Below are positions 46,671 to 54,800 of a stretch of 64,000 nt of DNA, in pieces. Location: positions 1 through 64,000 of the forward strand of contig NZ_JABGCB010000001.1 in assembly GCF_013149295.1 (NCBI RefSeq), given 5' to 3'. Every line of letters starts with the position of its first letter. The stretch's first letter is position 1. A model generated the notes under the pieces. It was given only the letters and a program-made list of their open reading frames with translations, was not told where the DNA came from and did not search any database. The translations under genes and the position numbers were made by a program. Origin of the DNA: Novosphingobium sp. SG751A (lineage in GTDB: Bacteria; Pseudomonadota; Alphaproteobacteria; Sphingomonadales; Sphingomonadaceae).

Positions 46671-47735
46671 GTGTTAGCCAGACTTCCCCGCCCCGCCGCG
46701 ATCCTGTTCGCTTTGCTGATGCTTGCCGTGACGGCATGGTGTTTTTCGGTCACGCCCCCGCCGATCAAAACGGCGAAAAAGGGCGGCTATACCGACGCGC
46801 GCCTGTATCACGACATCTCGGCGCAGGTGGCCCAGGGCAAGCCCTATCATCAGGCGGCAGCCGAATTGCACCGCGCACATCACTATCCTTTGAAACCCTT
46901 TTTCACCATGCGCCCGCCCACGGAAATGGAAATCACCGCCTTCATCGGCTGGAAGGGTTTTCAGAAATTGTGCATCCTGATGCTGGTGGCGGGCATTTTC
47001 ACATGGGCCATCGCGCATGAAGGCCGCCTGACCGGCATCGAGCGTTTTCTGGCAGGCGCCGCCGTTGCGGCGGGGGGCACGGCGGTGTCCTCGGACTGGC
47101 TGATGGCGTTGCAGGAATATCCGGCCGGATTGTGCATTGCGGTGGCCTTTGCGGGCATCATCGGTTGGCCCCGGCAATGGTGGTATGTGGTGCCTGTGCT
47201 GGGCGCGGCGCTGTTCATCCGCGAACTGGCGCTGCCTTTTGCCTTGCTGGCGCTGGTCTATGCCGGGTGGAACCGGCGCTGGGTCGAGGTGGGCGCTTGG
47301 GCGGCGCTGATCGCGGCATGGGGTGTATTCATGGCGATCCACGCGCAACTGGCCATGGCGCAAACGCTGCCCGGCGATATCAAGTCCCAGGGCTGGCACG
47401 CGATGCAGGGCTTTTCGGGTTTCCTCAAGGCGGTGATCTATACAACGCCGCTGCAACGGCTGCCGCTGCACTGGGCGCTGTTTGGCGCATCCCTCCCGCT
47501 GGCGGGCTGGCTGGCGCTGGGCGGGCGTGAAGGGATCTTCGCCAATCTGCTGGTCTGGGGCTATGCAATCATGATCGCCATGTTCTCGCGCCCCGACACG
47601 TTCTATTGGGGGGCGATCATGAACCCGTGGTATCTGGTGGGCTATGCCTTGCTGCCGCGCGCAATGGTTCAGCTCTATTGGGCGATGCGCGGACAGCGGC
47701 GGGCCGAGGTCGCGCCCCTGCCCGCCGCCTCCTGA
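46671..47735 (+). CDS. polytopic membrane protein of unknown function (GT-C-like)
   Basis: About 354 residues with 8-10 hydrophobic spans (AILFALLMLAVTAWCFSV, FLAGAAVAAGGTAVSSDWLM and others). The first large loop contains GGYTDARLYHDISAQVAQGK and FFTMRPPTEMEITAFIG, an acidic YTDARLY followed by RPP that recalls the first periplasmic loop of GT-C glycosyltransferases; this is only a resemblance. Start: GTG 46671, behind AGGAAGG. An open frame continues upstream but would overlap the MCP gene on the other strand. It is convergent with and abuts the M28 peptidase stop. Confidence 0.75.
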   Translation: MLARLPRPAAILFALLMLAVTAWCFSVTPPPIKTAKKGGYTDARLYHDISAQVAQGKPYHQAAAELHRAHHYPLKPFFTMRPPTEMEITAFIGWKGFQKLCILMLVAGIFTWAIAHEGRLTGIERFLAGAAVAAGGTAVSSDWLMALQEYPAGLCIAVAFAGIIGWPRQWWYVVPVLGAALFIRELALPFALLALVYAGWNRRWVEVGAWAALIAAWGVFMAIHAQLAMAQTLPGDIKSQGWHAMQGFSGFLKAVIYTTPLQRLPLHWALFGASLPLAGWLALGGREGIFANLLVWGYAIMIAMFSRPDTFYWGAIMNPWYLVGYALLPRAMVQLYWAMRGQRRAEVAPLPAAS

Positions 47736-49079
47736 TTATCCGGCCGGGTTGATCGTACCGGTAAAGGAACCCAGAATTTTCAAAACCGCCGCCCAGGCAT
47801 CGACATTCTGCTGCAACTGAACCGGATCGATCTTGTCCAGCGTATCATCGGGCGTGTGGTGCCAGTCGAAATAGCGGGTCATGTCCTGATTGAGGTCGAT
47901 CACCGCCAGCTTCTGCTTTTCGGCAATATAGCCCACATCCTCGCCGCCCTCGGGCGCGCCCTCGCCGGTATAGATGCCCATCTTGGCCAATTCCGCCCCG
48001 ATCCGCTCGGCCAGAGGCTTGTCCTGCGGCGCCATGCGGAACAGGGCGCGGAACACGCGGTCGGCGCCGGTATCCGATTCCATCACCACCGCATGGGGCT
48101 CGGCGGCATGGGCCTTGGCATAGGCCTGTCCGCCAAAGCCGCCCATTTCCTCGGTCCCGGCCCACAGGACGCGTATCGTGCGCGCCAACTGGCCTGATTT
48201 GCTGGCCTCCAGCGCGGCGGCGGTGATGATGCCGCAGCCCGAAGCGTCATCAATCGCCCCCTGCCCCAGATCCCAACTGTCGAGATGGCAGGCGACAAGG
48301 ATCGGCGCAAGTTTCGGATCGCGCCCCGGCAATTCGGCGATCACATTGCCCGACATCACCTGCCCGGTGAAACGCGGGGTCAAGGTGACGCTGGCGGTCA
48401 ACGACTTGCCCTTGGCGGCCAGCCGCGCGATCAGATCGGCATCGGGGCTGGACACCGCGCCCGAGGGCAAAGGCTCGCCCTGAGGCGGGATGCGGGTCAC
48501 ACCGGTATGCGGGCTGCGCGTATGGTCGGTGCCGATCGAGCGGATCAGCAACGCCGAAGCGCCCTTGGCCGCCGCAATGGTTGGCCCCTGTCGCCGCGCC
48601 TCGCCAAAGGGGCCATAGCCGCCGCCATCCTGCGCCGCTTTCATCGCATGGTCGACAAAGGCGATCTTGCCCCGCAGCGAACCTTCCGGCGCCAGTTTGA
48701 GCGCATTGAGCGTGGGGAAATAGACCAGTTCGCCGGAGATCCCTTGCGCCGGGGTCGCCCCGGAATAGCCCAGCGCCGTCACCGCCAGCTTTTGCGGCAC
48801 GGGGGCGGTGATCGCGGCCTTTTCTTCGCCGCGCACCCATCCGGAAATCGGGAAAGGTTCGGAGCGCACATTGGCAAAGCCCAGCGCGCGCAGCCGCGCC
48901 ACCGCCCAGTCGCGCGCGGCCGCCTCGCGCTCGGTCCCGCCAAGGCGCTGGCCCACATCGGTGGTCAGGTCGGTGATGATGGAAAGAGCATCGGATGAAC
49001 GGGCATCGCCCCCCGCCGCGCAGGCAGGAGAAGCCATCAATCCGACTGATAAGGCCAACAGGCTATAGAATTTTCGCAT
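47736..49079 (-). CDS. exported M28-family zinc peptidase
   Basis: 447 residues. The signal peptide is RKFYSLLALSVGLMASPACA. A PA-type insert (~110-240) precedes the M28 catalytic domain with the metal-site motifs ACHLDSWDLGQGAIDDASG, WAGTEEMGGFGGQAY, VMESDTGADRVF and YFDWHHTPDDTLDKID, i.e. the His-Asp-Glu-Asp-His ligands. It is probably a periplasmic or secreted aminopeptidase or carboxypeptidase. It is divergent from ettA and its stop is adjacent to that of the membrane protein on the other strand. Confidence 0.93.
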   Translation of the reverse strand: MRKFYSLLALSVGLMASPACAAGGDARSSDALSIITDLTTDVGQRLGGTEREAAARDWAVARLRALGFANVRSEPFPISGWVRGEEKAAITAPVPQKLAVTALGYSGATPAQGISGELVYFPTLNALKLAPEGSLRGKIAFVDHAMKAAQDGGGYGPFGEARRQGPTIAAAKGASALLIRSIGTDHTRSPHTGVTRIPPQGEPLPSGAVSSPDADLIARLAAKGKSLTASVTLTPRFTGQVMSGNVIAELPGRDPKLAPILVACHLDSWDLGQGAIDDASGCGIITAAALEASKSGQLARTIRVLWAGTEEMGGFGGQAYAKAHAAEPHAVVMESDTGADRVFRALFRMAPQDKPLAERIGAELAKMGIYTGEGAPEGGEDVGYIAEKQKLAVIDLNQDMTRYFDWHHTPDDTLDKIDPVQLQQNVDAWAAVLKILGSFTGTINPAG

Positions 49080-49175
49080 CTGCTGAGGCTATCGCCCAAG
49101 CGCCCGCTTGGCAACCGCGCGCCCAGCCTGTAGAGCGGCGCGCAATTCACCATCCGTTTATCTGGAGACCGCCAC

Positions 49176-50855
49176 GTGGCCGCCCAATATGCCTTCGTCA
49201 TGAAGAACATGACGAAAACTTTCCCCGGCGCGCAAAAGCCGGTGCTGAACAACATCAGCCTGCAATTCTATCAGGGCGCCAAGATCGGCATCGTGGGCCC
49301 CAACGGTGCGGGCAAGTCGACGCTGATCAAGGTCATGGCCGGGATCGACACCGATTTCACCGGCGAAGCGTGGGCGGGTGAGAACATCACCGTGGGCTAT
49401 CTGGAACAGGAGCCCCAGCTCGACAACACCAAGACGGTGCTGGAAAACGTCAAGGATGGCGCGCGCGAAACCGCCAATCTGGTCGACCGTTTCAACGAGA
49501 TCAGCAACATCATGGCCGATCCGCCCGAAGACGTCGATTTCGACGCGCTGATGGAGGAAATGGGCGAGCTTCAGGGCAAGATCGACGCGGTGGACGGCTG
49601 GACGCTGGACAATCAGCTTGAAATCGCCATGGAAGCGCTGCGCTGCCCCCCCGGCGACTGGGCGGTGGAAAGCCTGTCGGGCGGTGAACGCCGCCGTATC
49701 GCGCTGACCCGTCTGCTCATCCAAAAGCCCGACATTCTGCTGCTCGACGAACCGACCAACCATTTGGACGCGGAAAGCGTGGAATGGCTGGAAAACCATC
49801 TCAAGGAATACCACGGCGCGGTGCTGATGATCACCCACGACCGCTACTTCCTTGACAATGTGGTGGGCTGGATCCTCGAACTCGACCGCGGAAAGTACTT
49901 CCCCTACGAGGGCAATTACTCGACCTATCTGGAAAAGAAGAGCCAGCGCCTGCAGCAGGAAGACCGTGAGGCCACCGGCCGCCAGAAGGCGATCAACGAC
50001 GAATTGGAATGGATCCGCGCCGGCACCAAGGGCCGCCAGACCAAGTCCAAGGCTCGTATCAAGAAGTTCGAGGAACTGGTCGCCAGCCAGGAAAGCCGTG
50101 GCCCCGGCAAGGCCCAGATCGTCATTCAGGTGCCCGAGCGCCTTGGCGGCAAGGTCATCGAGGCAAAGGGCATTTCCAAGAGCTTTGGCGACAAGGTTCT
50201 GTTCAAAGACCTTTCGTTCCTGTTGCCGCCGGGCGGCATCGTGGGCGTGATCGGGCCGAACGGCGCGGGTAAGTCCACGCTGTTCAAGATGATCACGGGT
50301 CAGGAACAGCCCGATACCGGCACGATCGAAATCGGCAGCACCGTGCGTCTGGGCTATGTTGACCAGAGCCGCGACCATCTGGACCCGACCAAGAACGTCT
50401 GGGAAGAAATTTCCGACGGGCTGGATTACATGAAGGTCAACGGCTTCGACACCTCGACGCGCGCCTATGTCGGCGCCTTCAACTTCAAGGGTCAGGATCA
50501 GCAGAAGAACGTCGGCAAGCTGTCGGGCGGTGAACGCAACCGCGTTAACATTGCCAAGATGCTCAAGCGCGGCGGCAATGTGCTGCTGCTCGACGAACCG
50601 ACCAACGACCTTGACGTGGAAACGCTGGCGGCGCTGGAAGAAGCCATCGAAAACTTCGCAGGCTGCGCCGTGGTCATCAGCCACGACCGCTTCTTCCTTG
50701 ACCGTCTGGCCACCCATATCCTTGCTTTTGAAGGCAACAGCCATGTCGAATGGTTCGAAGGCAACTTCGAAGCCTATGAAGAAGACAAGCGCCGCCGCCT
50801 TGGCGATGCAGCCGACCGCGCGAGCGCCGGTGCATACAAAAAGCTTACGCGCTGA
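49176..50855 (+). CDS. ettA: energy-dependent translational throttle protein EttA (ABC-F)
   Basis: 559 residues. Two ABC cassettes: the first has GPNGAGKSTLIKVMAG, LSGGERRRIALTRLL and LLLDEPTNHLDAE; the second has GPNGAGKSTLFKMITG, LSGGERNRVNIAKML and LLLDEPTNDLDVE. The arm subdomain and the linker (about 240-320) are of EttA type. It binds the ribosomal E site and gates translation entry according to ATP/ADP. It starts at GTG 49176, with GGAG about 8 nt upstream, and is followed by a strong terminator. Confidence 0.96.
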   Translation: MAAQYAFVMKNMTKTFPGAQKPVLNNISLQFYQGAKIGIVGPNGAGKSTLIKVMAGIDTDFTGEAWAGENITVGYLEQEPQLDNTKTVLENVKDGARETANLVDRFNEISNIMADPPEDVDFDALMEEMGELQGKIDAVDGWTLDNQLEIAMEALRCPPGDWAVESLSGGERRRIALTRLLIQKPDILLLDEPTNHLDAESVEWLENHLKEYHGAVLMITHDRYFLDNVVGWILELDRGKYFPYEGNYSTYLEKKSQRLQQEDREATGRQKAINDELEWIRAGTKGRQTKSKARIKKFEELVASQESRGPGKAQIVIQVPERLGGKVIEAKGISKSFGDKVLFKDLSFLLPPGGIVGVIGPNGAGKSTLFKMITGQEQPDTGTIEIGSTVRLGYVDQSRDHLDPTKNVWEEISDGLDYMKVNGFDTSTRAYVGAFNFKGQDQQKNVGKLSGGERNRVNIAKMLKRGGNVLLLDEPTNDLDVETLAALEEAIENFAGCAVVISHDRFFLDRLATHILAFEGNSHVEWFEGNFEAYEEDKRRRLGDAADRASAGAYKKLTR

Positions 50856-50872
50856 TCGCGATTTGAGCGTAT

Positions 50873-50913
50873 AAAGGGGGGCGGCAGGCGCAAGGCTTGC
50901 CGCCCCTTTTTGT
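50873..50913 (+). terminator. Rho-independent terminator of ettA
   Basis: AAAGGGGGGCGGCA pairs with TGCCGCCCCTTTTT, a long GC-rich stem followed by a T run just after the ettA stop. Confidence 0.92.
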
Positions 50914-51045
50914 ATGAACAATGGCCAACGGCCCGGTTCAGAATGTGGACAGCGCCTCAGGCCTATACAGTAGATCACAGGAAGTGAACCGGCCGTGCGA
51001 AGGGAAGCATGGCGCCCGGCCAACGCTTCGACTGGGAGGTGGCTT

Positions 51046-52041
51046 ATGAAGACGATCACACTGGCCAATCTGGCGATGGGCCTCGCGCTGCTTTCGATCC
51101 CGGTGCAGGCAATGGCGCAGGAAAATCACGGCGGCGGTAATCGCGGCGGCGGGCGCGGCGCGGAAGTGTCGGGCGGCGAACGCCGTGGCGGCGGCGCACC
51201 TATGCCGAACGGCGGCGGTAACATGGGCGGCGGGCGCGGCGGGCCTCAGGGCCAGGCGCAGCCTCAGCCGCAGGGCCAGCCGATGGGCGGCGGTTTTAAC
51301 GGCGGACGCGGCGGCGCGCAGCCTTCGTGGGGCGGCGGTGGAAATCCTGCTCCGGCGGCGAGGCCTGCTCCGGCGGCGCCTCCGGCACCGGCCGCGCCGG
51401 GCGGCGGCGGATGGAATGGCGGCAATCGCGGCCCTGACCGTGGCGGCTGGAACGGACAAGGCAATGTTCAGCCGCCGCGCAATGATGGGCCCCGTGGCGA
51501 CATGCGCAATGACGGCCCGCGCGGGGACATGCAGCACAATGACCGCCCGCGCGGCGGTAATGAGAGCTGGCGCGGCACCCCGGGCTGGCCTCAGGGCGGC
51601 GTCAATCGCGGGCCGCAAGGCTGGGATCGCGGGCCTCAGGGCACCTATAATCGCGGCCCTAATAACGGCTGGAACGGCAATCGCGGCCCGGGCGGCAATC
51701 CCGGCATGAACGCCCCGCGCGGCGACTATCGCCGCTGGACGCAGGATTGGCGCCGCGACAACCGCTACGACTGGCAGCGCTATCGCACCAGCAACCGGAT
51801 GGCCTTCCACATCGGGCGCTATAACCCGCCCTACCGCGGCTATGCCTATCGCCGGCTCAGCGTGGGGCTGTTCCTGCAACCGCTGTTCTACAGCCAGAGC
51901 TATGTGATCTACGACCCCTATAACTATCGCCTGCCCGAGGTTTACGGGCCTTATCAGTGGGTGCGCTATTACGACGATGCCTTACTGGTTGATACGTATA
52001 CCGGCGAGGTCGTGGATGTGCTTTACGATTTCTTCTGGTAA
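51046..52041 (+). CDS. exported Gly-rich RcnB-like protein
   Basis: 331 residues. The signal peptide is KTITLANLAMGLALLSIPVQ with cleavage after AMA. Residues ~25-230 are low-complexity Gly/Pro/Asn/Arg sequence with repeats such as NDGPRGDM and NRGP. The folded C-terminal part (~270-331: RLPEVYGPYQWVRYYDDALL, then TYTGEVVDVLYDFFW) matches the RcnB/YohN-type periplasmic domain, implicated in nickel/cobalt homeostasis in enteric bacteria. A GGGAGGTGG ribosome site fixes the start. A terminator follows. Confidence 0.85.
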   Translation: MKTITLANLAMGLALLSIPVQAMAQENHGGGNRGGGRGAEVSGGERRGGGAPMPNGGGNMGGGRGGPQGQAQPQPQGQPMGGGFNGGRGGAQPSWGGGGNPAPAARPAPAAPPAPAAPGGGGWNGGNRGPDRGGWNGQGNVQPPRNDGPRGDMRNDGPRGDMQHNDRPRGGNESWRGTPGWPQGGVNRGPQGWDRGPQGTYNRGPNNGWNGNRGPGGNPGMNAPRGDYRRWTQDWRRDNRYDWQRYRTSNRMAFHIGRYNPPYRGYAYRRLSVGLFLQPLFYSQSYVIYDPYNYRLPEVYGPYQWVRYYDDALLVDTYTGEVVDVLYDFFW

Positions 52042-52067
52042 ACAAAAGCCCAAAAGGGTCGCAAAGG

Positions 52068-52100
52068 ACAGGGCGGGGTTGATCCTCCGCCCTGTTCTGT
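52068..52100 (+). terminator. terminator after the RcnB-like gene
   Basis: ACAGGGCGG pairs with CCGCCCTGT around a 10-nt loop, followed by TCTGTTTC. The T run is interrupted, so strength is moderate. Confidence 0.7.
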
Positions 52101-52116
52101 TTCATATCGGAAACCC

Positions 52117-52806
52117 ATGACCAACCCTGATCCCGCACCCGACCGTGACGCGCTGATTGCCCAAGGCGATGCCGTGCGCGCCCGGCTCGATGCCGACCCC
52201 TATGCCTATCGCGTGCCGCTGGACACGATGGACATGTATGCCATCACCGATTTCCTCTCGGCGGCCGAATGCCATCGCTTCATGACGCTGGTGGACGAGG
52301 TGGCGCGGCCGTCGGCCACCTTTGAGCCTGGCAACCAGCAGGACTATCGCACCAGCTTTTCCGGGGATGTCGATCGTGCAAATCCCTTCGTCGCCATGAT
52401 CGAGCGGCGGATCGACGACCTGATGGGCATCAACCCGGTCTGCGGCGAGGCGATACAGGGACAGCGCTATGCCGTGGGTCAGGAATATCGCGGCCATTGC
52501 GACTGGTTCCCGCCGCTCTCGGCCTATTTCCAGAAGGAAGTGCCCTGCGGCGGGCAGCGCAGTTGGACCGCGATGATCTATCTTAACGAACCCGACGAGG
52601 GCGGCGAGACCGACTTCATGCATGTCGGCGTCTGCGTTCAGCCGCGTCTGGGCATGTTGCTCGCGTGGAACAATGCCAACCGCAATGGCGAGGTCAACAC
52701 CTACACCCAGCACGCCGCCAAGCCCGTCACCAAGGGGCAGAAATATGTGATCACCAAATGGTATCGCACGCGGGAGTGGTCGGCGCGGATGGCGGATGCG
52801 GAGTAG
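52117..52806 (+). CDS. prolyl-4-hydroxylase-like 2-oxoglutarate/Fe(II) dioxygenase
   Basis: 229 residues with the double-stranded beta-helix of P4H-alpha-like enzymes. The iron ligands are HCD (in YRGHCDWFPPLSAYF) and a distal His in NTYTQHAAKPVTKGQKYVI, whose Lys would bind 2-oxoglutarate. AMIYLNEPDEGGETDF is the usual central strand. There is no signal peptide, so it is cytoplasmic; the substrate is unknown. It is followed by the inverted copy of the dispersed repeat, 26 bp downstream. Confidence 0.9.
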   Translation: MTNPDPAPDRDALIAQGDAVRARLDADPYAYRVPLDTMDMYAITDFLSAAECHRFMTLVDEVARPSATFEPGNQQDYRTSFSGDVDRANPFVAMIERRIDDLMGINPVCGEAIQGQRYAVGQEYRGHCDWFPPLSAYFQKEVPCGGQRSWTAMIYLNEPDEGGETDFMHVGVCVQPRLGMLLAWNNANRNGEVNTYTQHAAKPVTKGQKYVITKWYRTREWSARMADAE

Positions 52807-52832
52807 GTTTTTTTGAAGGTTTGAAGGTTTGC

Positions 52833-53044
52833 CTCCGGCGGGCAAAGGGACTCGGTCCCTTTGCAATCCCGTTAATGGGGTGGGGGCTGGGACGCGGGTC
52901 CGGGTGCTGATAAAATTAAAGCCTGCGGCGCGAGTATTGGGCGCCGCAGGCTCTATTATTTGAAACGTTGCGTCCGACACTCTTGGCCGAGCCCGAGGCG
53001 CGCCAAATACAGTAAAGGGAGCGCGAGGGACGAGTCCCTCGCAT
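52833..53044 (-). repeat. Composite palindromic repeat, copy C (inverted)
   Basis: About 212 bp, the reverse orientation of copies A and B. It carries all modules, and the stems are most complete here: GAGGGACTCGTCCCTC, GCCTGCGGCGC with GCGCCGCAGGC, CCCATTAACGGG, and GCAAAGGGAC with GTCCCTTTGC. It fills the space between the convergent dioxygenase and lysS genes. Confidence 0.9.
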
Positions 53045-53047
53045 TAA

Positions 53048-54640
53048 TCACCCCTCCAACGCCTCAGCAATCAGCTTGCGCGTATTTTCCACACCATAGA
53101 GCGCGATGAACGACCCCATGCGCGGGCCCTGCGGGCTGCCCAACAGCGTTTCGTACAGAGCCTTGAACCAGTCGCGCAGGCTTTCGAAGCCGAAATGCGG
53201 GTCCTTGCCGATTTCATAGACGATGTTTTGCAGCAACTCGGCCGTGGCATCATCGCTGGTCGCGGCCAGTTCCTCGTCGAGAGCGGCCAGGGCAGCGGCC
53301 TCGCCTTCCTCGGGCTTGCGGCGGTTGAGCGTCGGCGCGATAAAGTCGCGGTTATAGGCCAGTGCCCGCGTCACCAGCGCATCGAGCGCGGGGTGGGCTT
53401 CGGGACGGGCATCCTCGACATAATTGGCGAGGTAGGACCAGACCTGATCGCGCGTCGCATGCGCGCCCAGCACGCCGACCAGATTGAGCAGCAGGCCAAA
53501 GCTGACCGGCAGTTTCTCGCCCTCGCCGCCCTGATAGCCATTGGTGCGCAGCAAATGCCACACCGGATTGCCCAATTGCTGCTCGATGGGCTGGGTCGGC
53601 AATTTCTCACGGAACTGCCAATATTCATCCACCGCGCGCCCGATGATGCCGGGGTGCAGGCTCTTGGCGCTCTTGGGGTCGCGGAAGAGATAGAAGCCGA
53701 GGCTTTCCTCGCTGCCATAGGTCAGCCATTGTTCGATGGTCAGACCGTTGCCCTTGGATTTACTGATCTTCTCGCCCTTTTCGTCGAGGAAAAGTTCGTA
53801 GATCAGCCCCTCCGGCTTCTGCCCGCCCAGCACGCGGGCGATCTTGCCCGATTGCGTCACCGAGTCGGTCAGATCCTTGCCGCACATTTCATAATCGACG
53901 CCCAGCGCGACCCAACGCATGGCCCAGTCGACCTTCCATTGCAGCTTGGACCAGCCGCCGAACACCGTCTGCTCGACGACCTCGCCCTCATCCTCAAAAC
54001 GGATCATGCCGGTTTCGACATCAACCACCTCGATGGGAACCTGCAACACCACCCCGCTCTTGGGGCTGACCGGCAGGATCGGCGAATAGGTCTTGCGGCG
54101 CTCTTCGCGCAGCGTGGGCAGCATGATGCCCATGATCTTGTCATAGGCGCGCAGCACACCGCGCAGCGCATCGTCAAACGCGCCCGAATTATAGCGGTCG
54201 CTGGCGGAAACGAACTCGTAGTCGAAACCGAACTGATCAAGGAATTCGCGCAGCATCGCATTGTTATGATGCGCAAAAGATTCATGCGTGCCGAAAGGAT
54301 CGGGAATGCGGCTCAAAGGCTTGCCCAGATTGTCGGCCAGCACCTGCCCATTGGGCACATTGTCGGGCACCTTGCGCAAACCGTCCATATCGTCCGAAAA
54401 TGCCACCAGACGCGTCGGCGCGCCGGTCAGCACCTCATAGGCACGGCGCACGAGCGTGGTGCGCAGCACTTCCTGAAACGTGCCGATATGCGGCAGACCC
54501 GAGGGACCATAACCCGTCTCGAACAGCACCGGCTCTCCGTTCGGTTTCCCGCCCGGATAGCGTTTCACGATCTTGCGGGCCTCCTCGAAAGGCCATGCTT
54601 TGGAAACCTGTGCGGCGGCAAGAAGTGCTTCGTCTGTCAT
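53048..54640 (-). CDS. lysS: class I lysyl-tRNA synthetase
   Basis: 530 residues of the archaeal-type class I LysRS, which also occurs in alphaproteobacteria in place of the class II enzyme. The HIGH-like motif is in GPSGLPHIGTFQEV and the KMSKS-like motif in KISKSKGNGLT. VKRYPGGKPNGEPVLFETGY starts the Rossmann core; the C-terminal helix bundle binds the anticodon. The start at 54640 (MTDEALLAAAQ) is set by family length. It is divergent from the helicase gene, and its stop is 4 bp from repeat copy C. Confidence 0.95.
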   Translation of the reverse strand: MTDEALLAAAQVSKAWPFEEARKIVKRYPGGKPNGEPVLFETGYGPSGLPHIGTFQEVLRTTLVRRAYEVLTGAPTRLVAFSDDMDGLRKVPDNVPNGQVLADNLGKPLSRIPDPFGTHESFAHHNNAMLREFLDQFGFDYEFVSASDRYNSGAFDDALRGVLRAYDKIMGIMLPTLREERRKTYSPILPVSPKSGVVLQVPIEVVDVETGMIRFEDEGEVVEQTVFGGWSKLQWKVDWAMRWVALGVDYEMCGKDLTDSVTQSGKIARVLGGQKPEGLIYELFLDEKGEKISKSKGNGLTIEQWLTYGSEESLGFYLFRDPKSAKSLHPGIIGRAVDEYWQFREKLPTQPIEQQLGNPVWHLLRTNGYQGGEGEKLPVSFGLLLNLVGVLGAHATRDQVWSYLANYVEDARPEAHPALDALVTRALAYNRDFIAPTLNRRKPEEGEAAALAALDEELAATSDDATAELLQNIVYEIGKDPHFGFESLRDWFKALYETLLGSPQGPRMGSFIALYGVENTRKLIAEALEG

Positions 54641-54800
54641 AATGCCACGCCTTTTGCCCAAGGGGCCCAAAATGGCAAGCAGGGAATGGCAAGCGGGGAA
54701 ACGCCCCCGGCCCCTTCGAACACATTTTGTTCTCCCGATGGGGTAAAACCGGGCGCTCCTCCATTGCCAACCGGCGCGCACCTCGGCATCAGTCGGGGCG

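Noticed and set aside
49158-51068. A ~640-codon minus-strand frame opposite ettA, with hydrophobic stretches
   Set aside because: Its sequence arises from the reverse complement of the two conserved ABC cassettes, giving a repeated pattern; there is no independent evidence.
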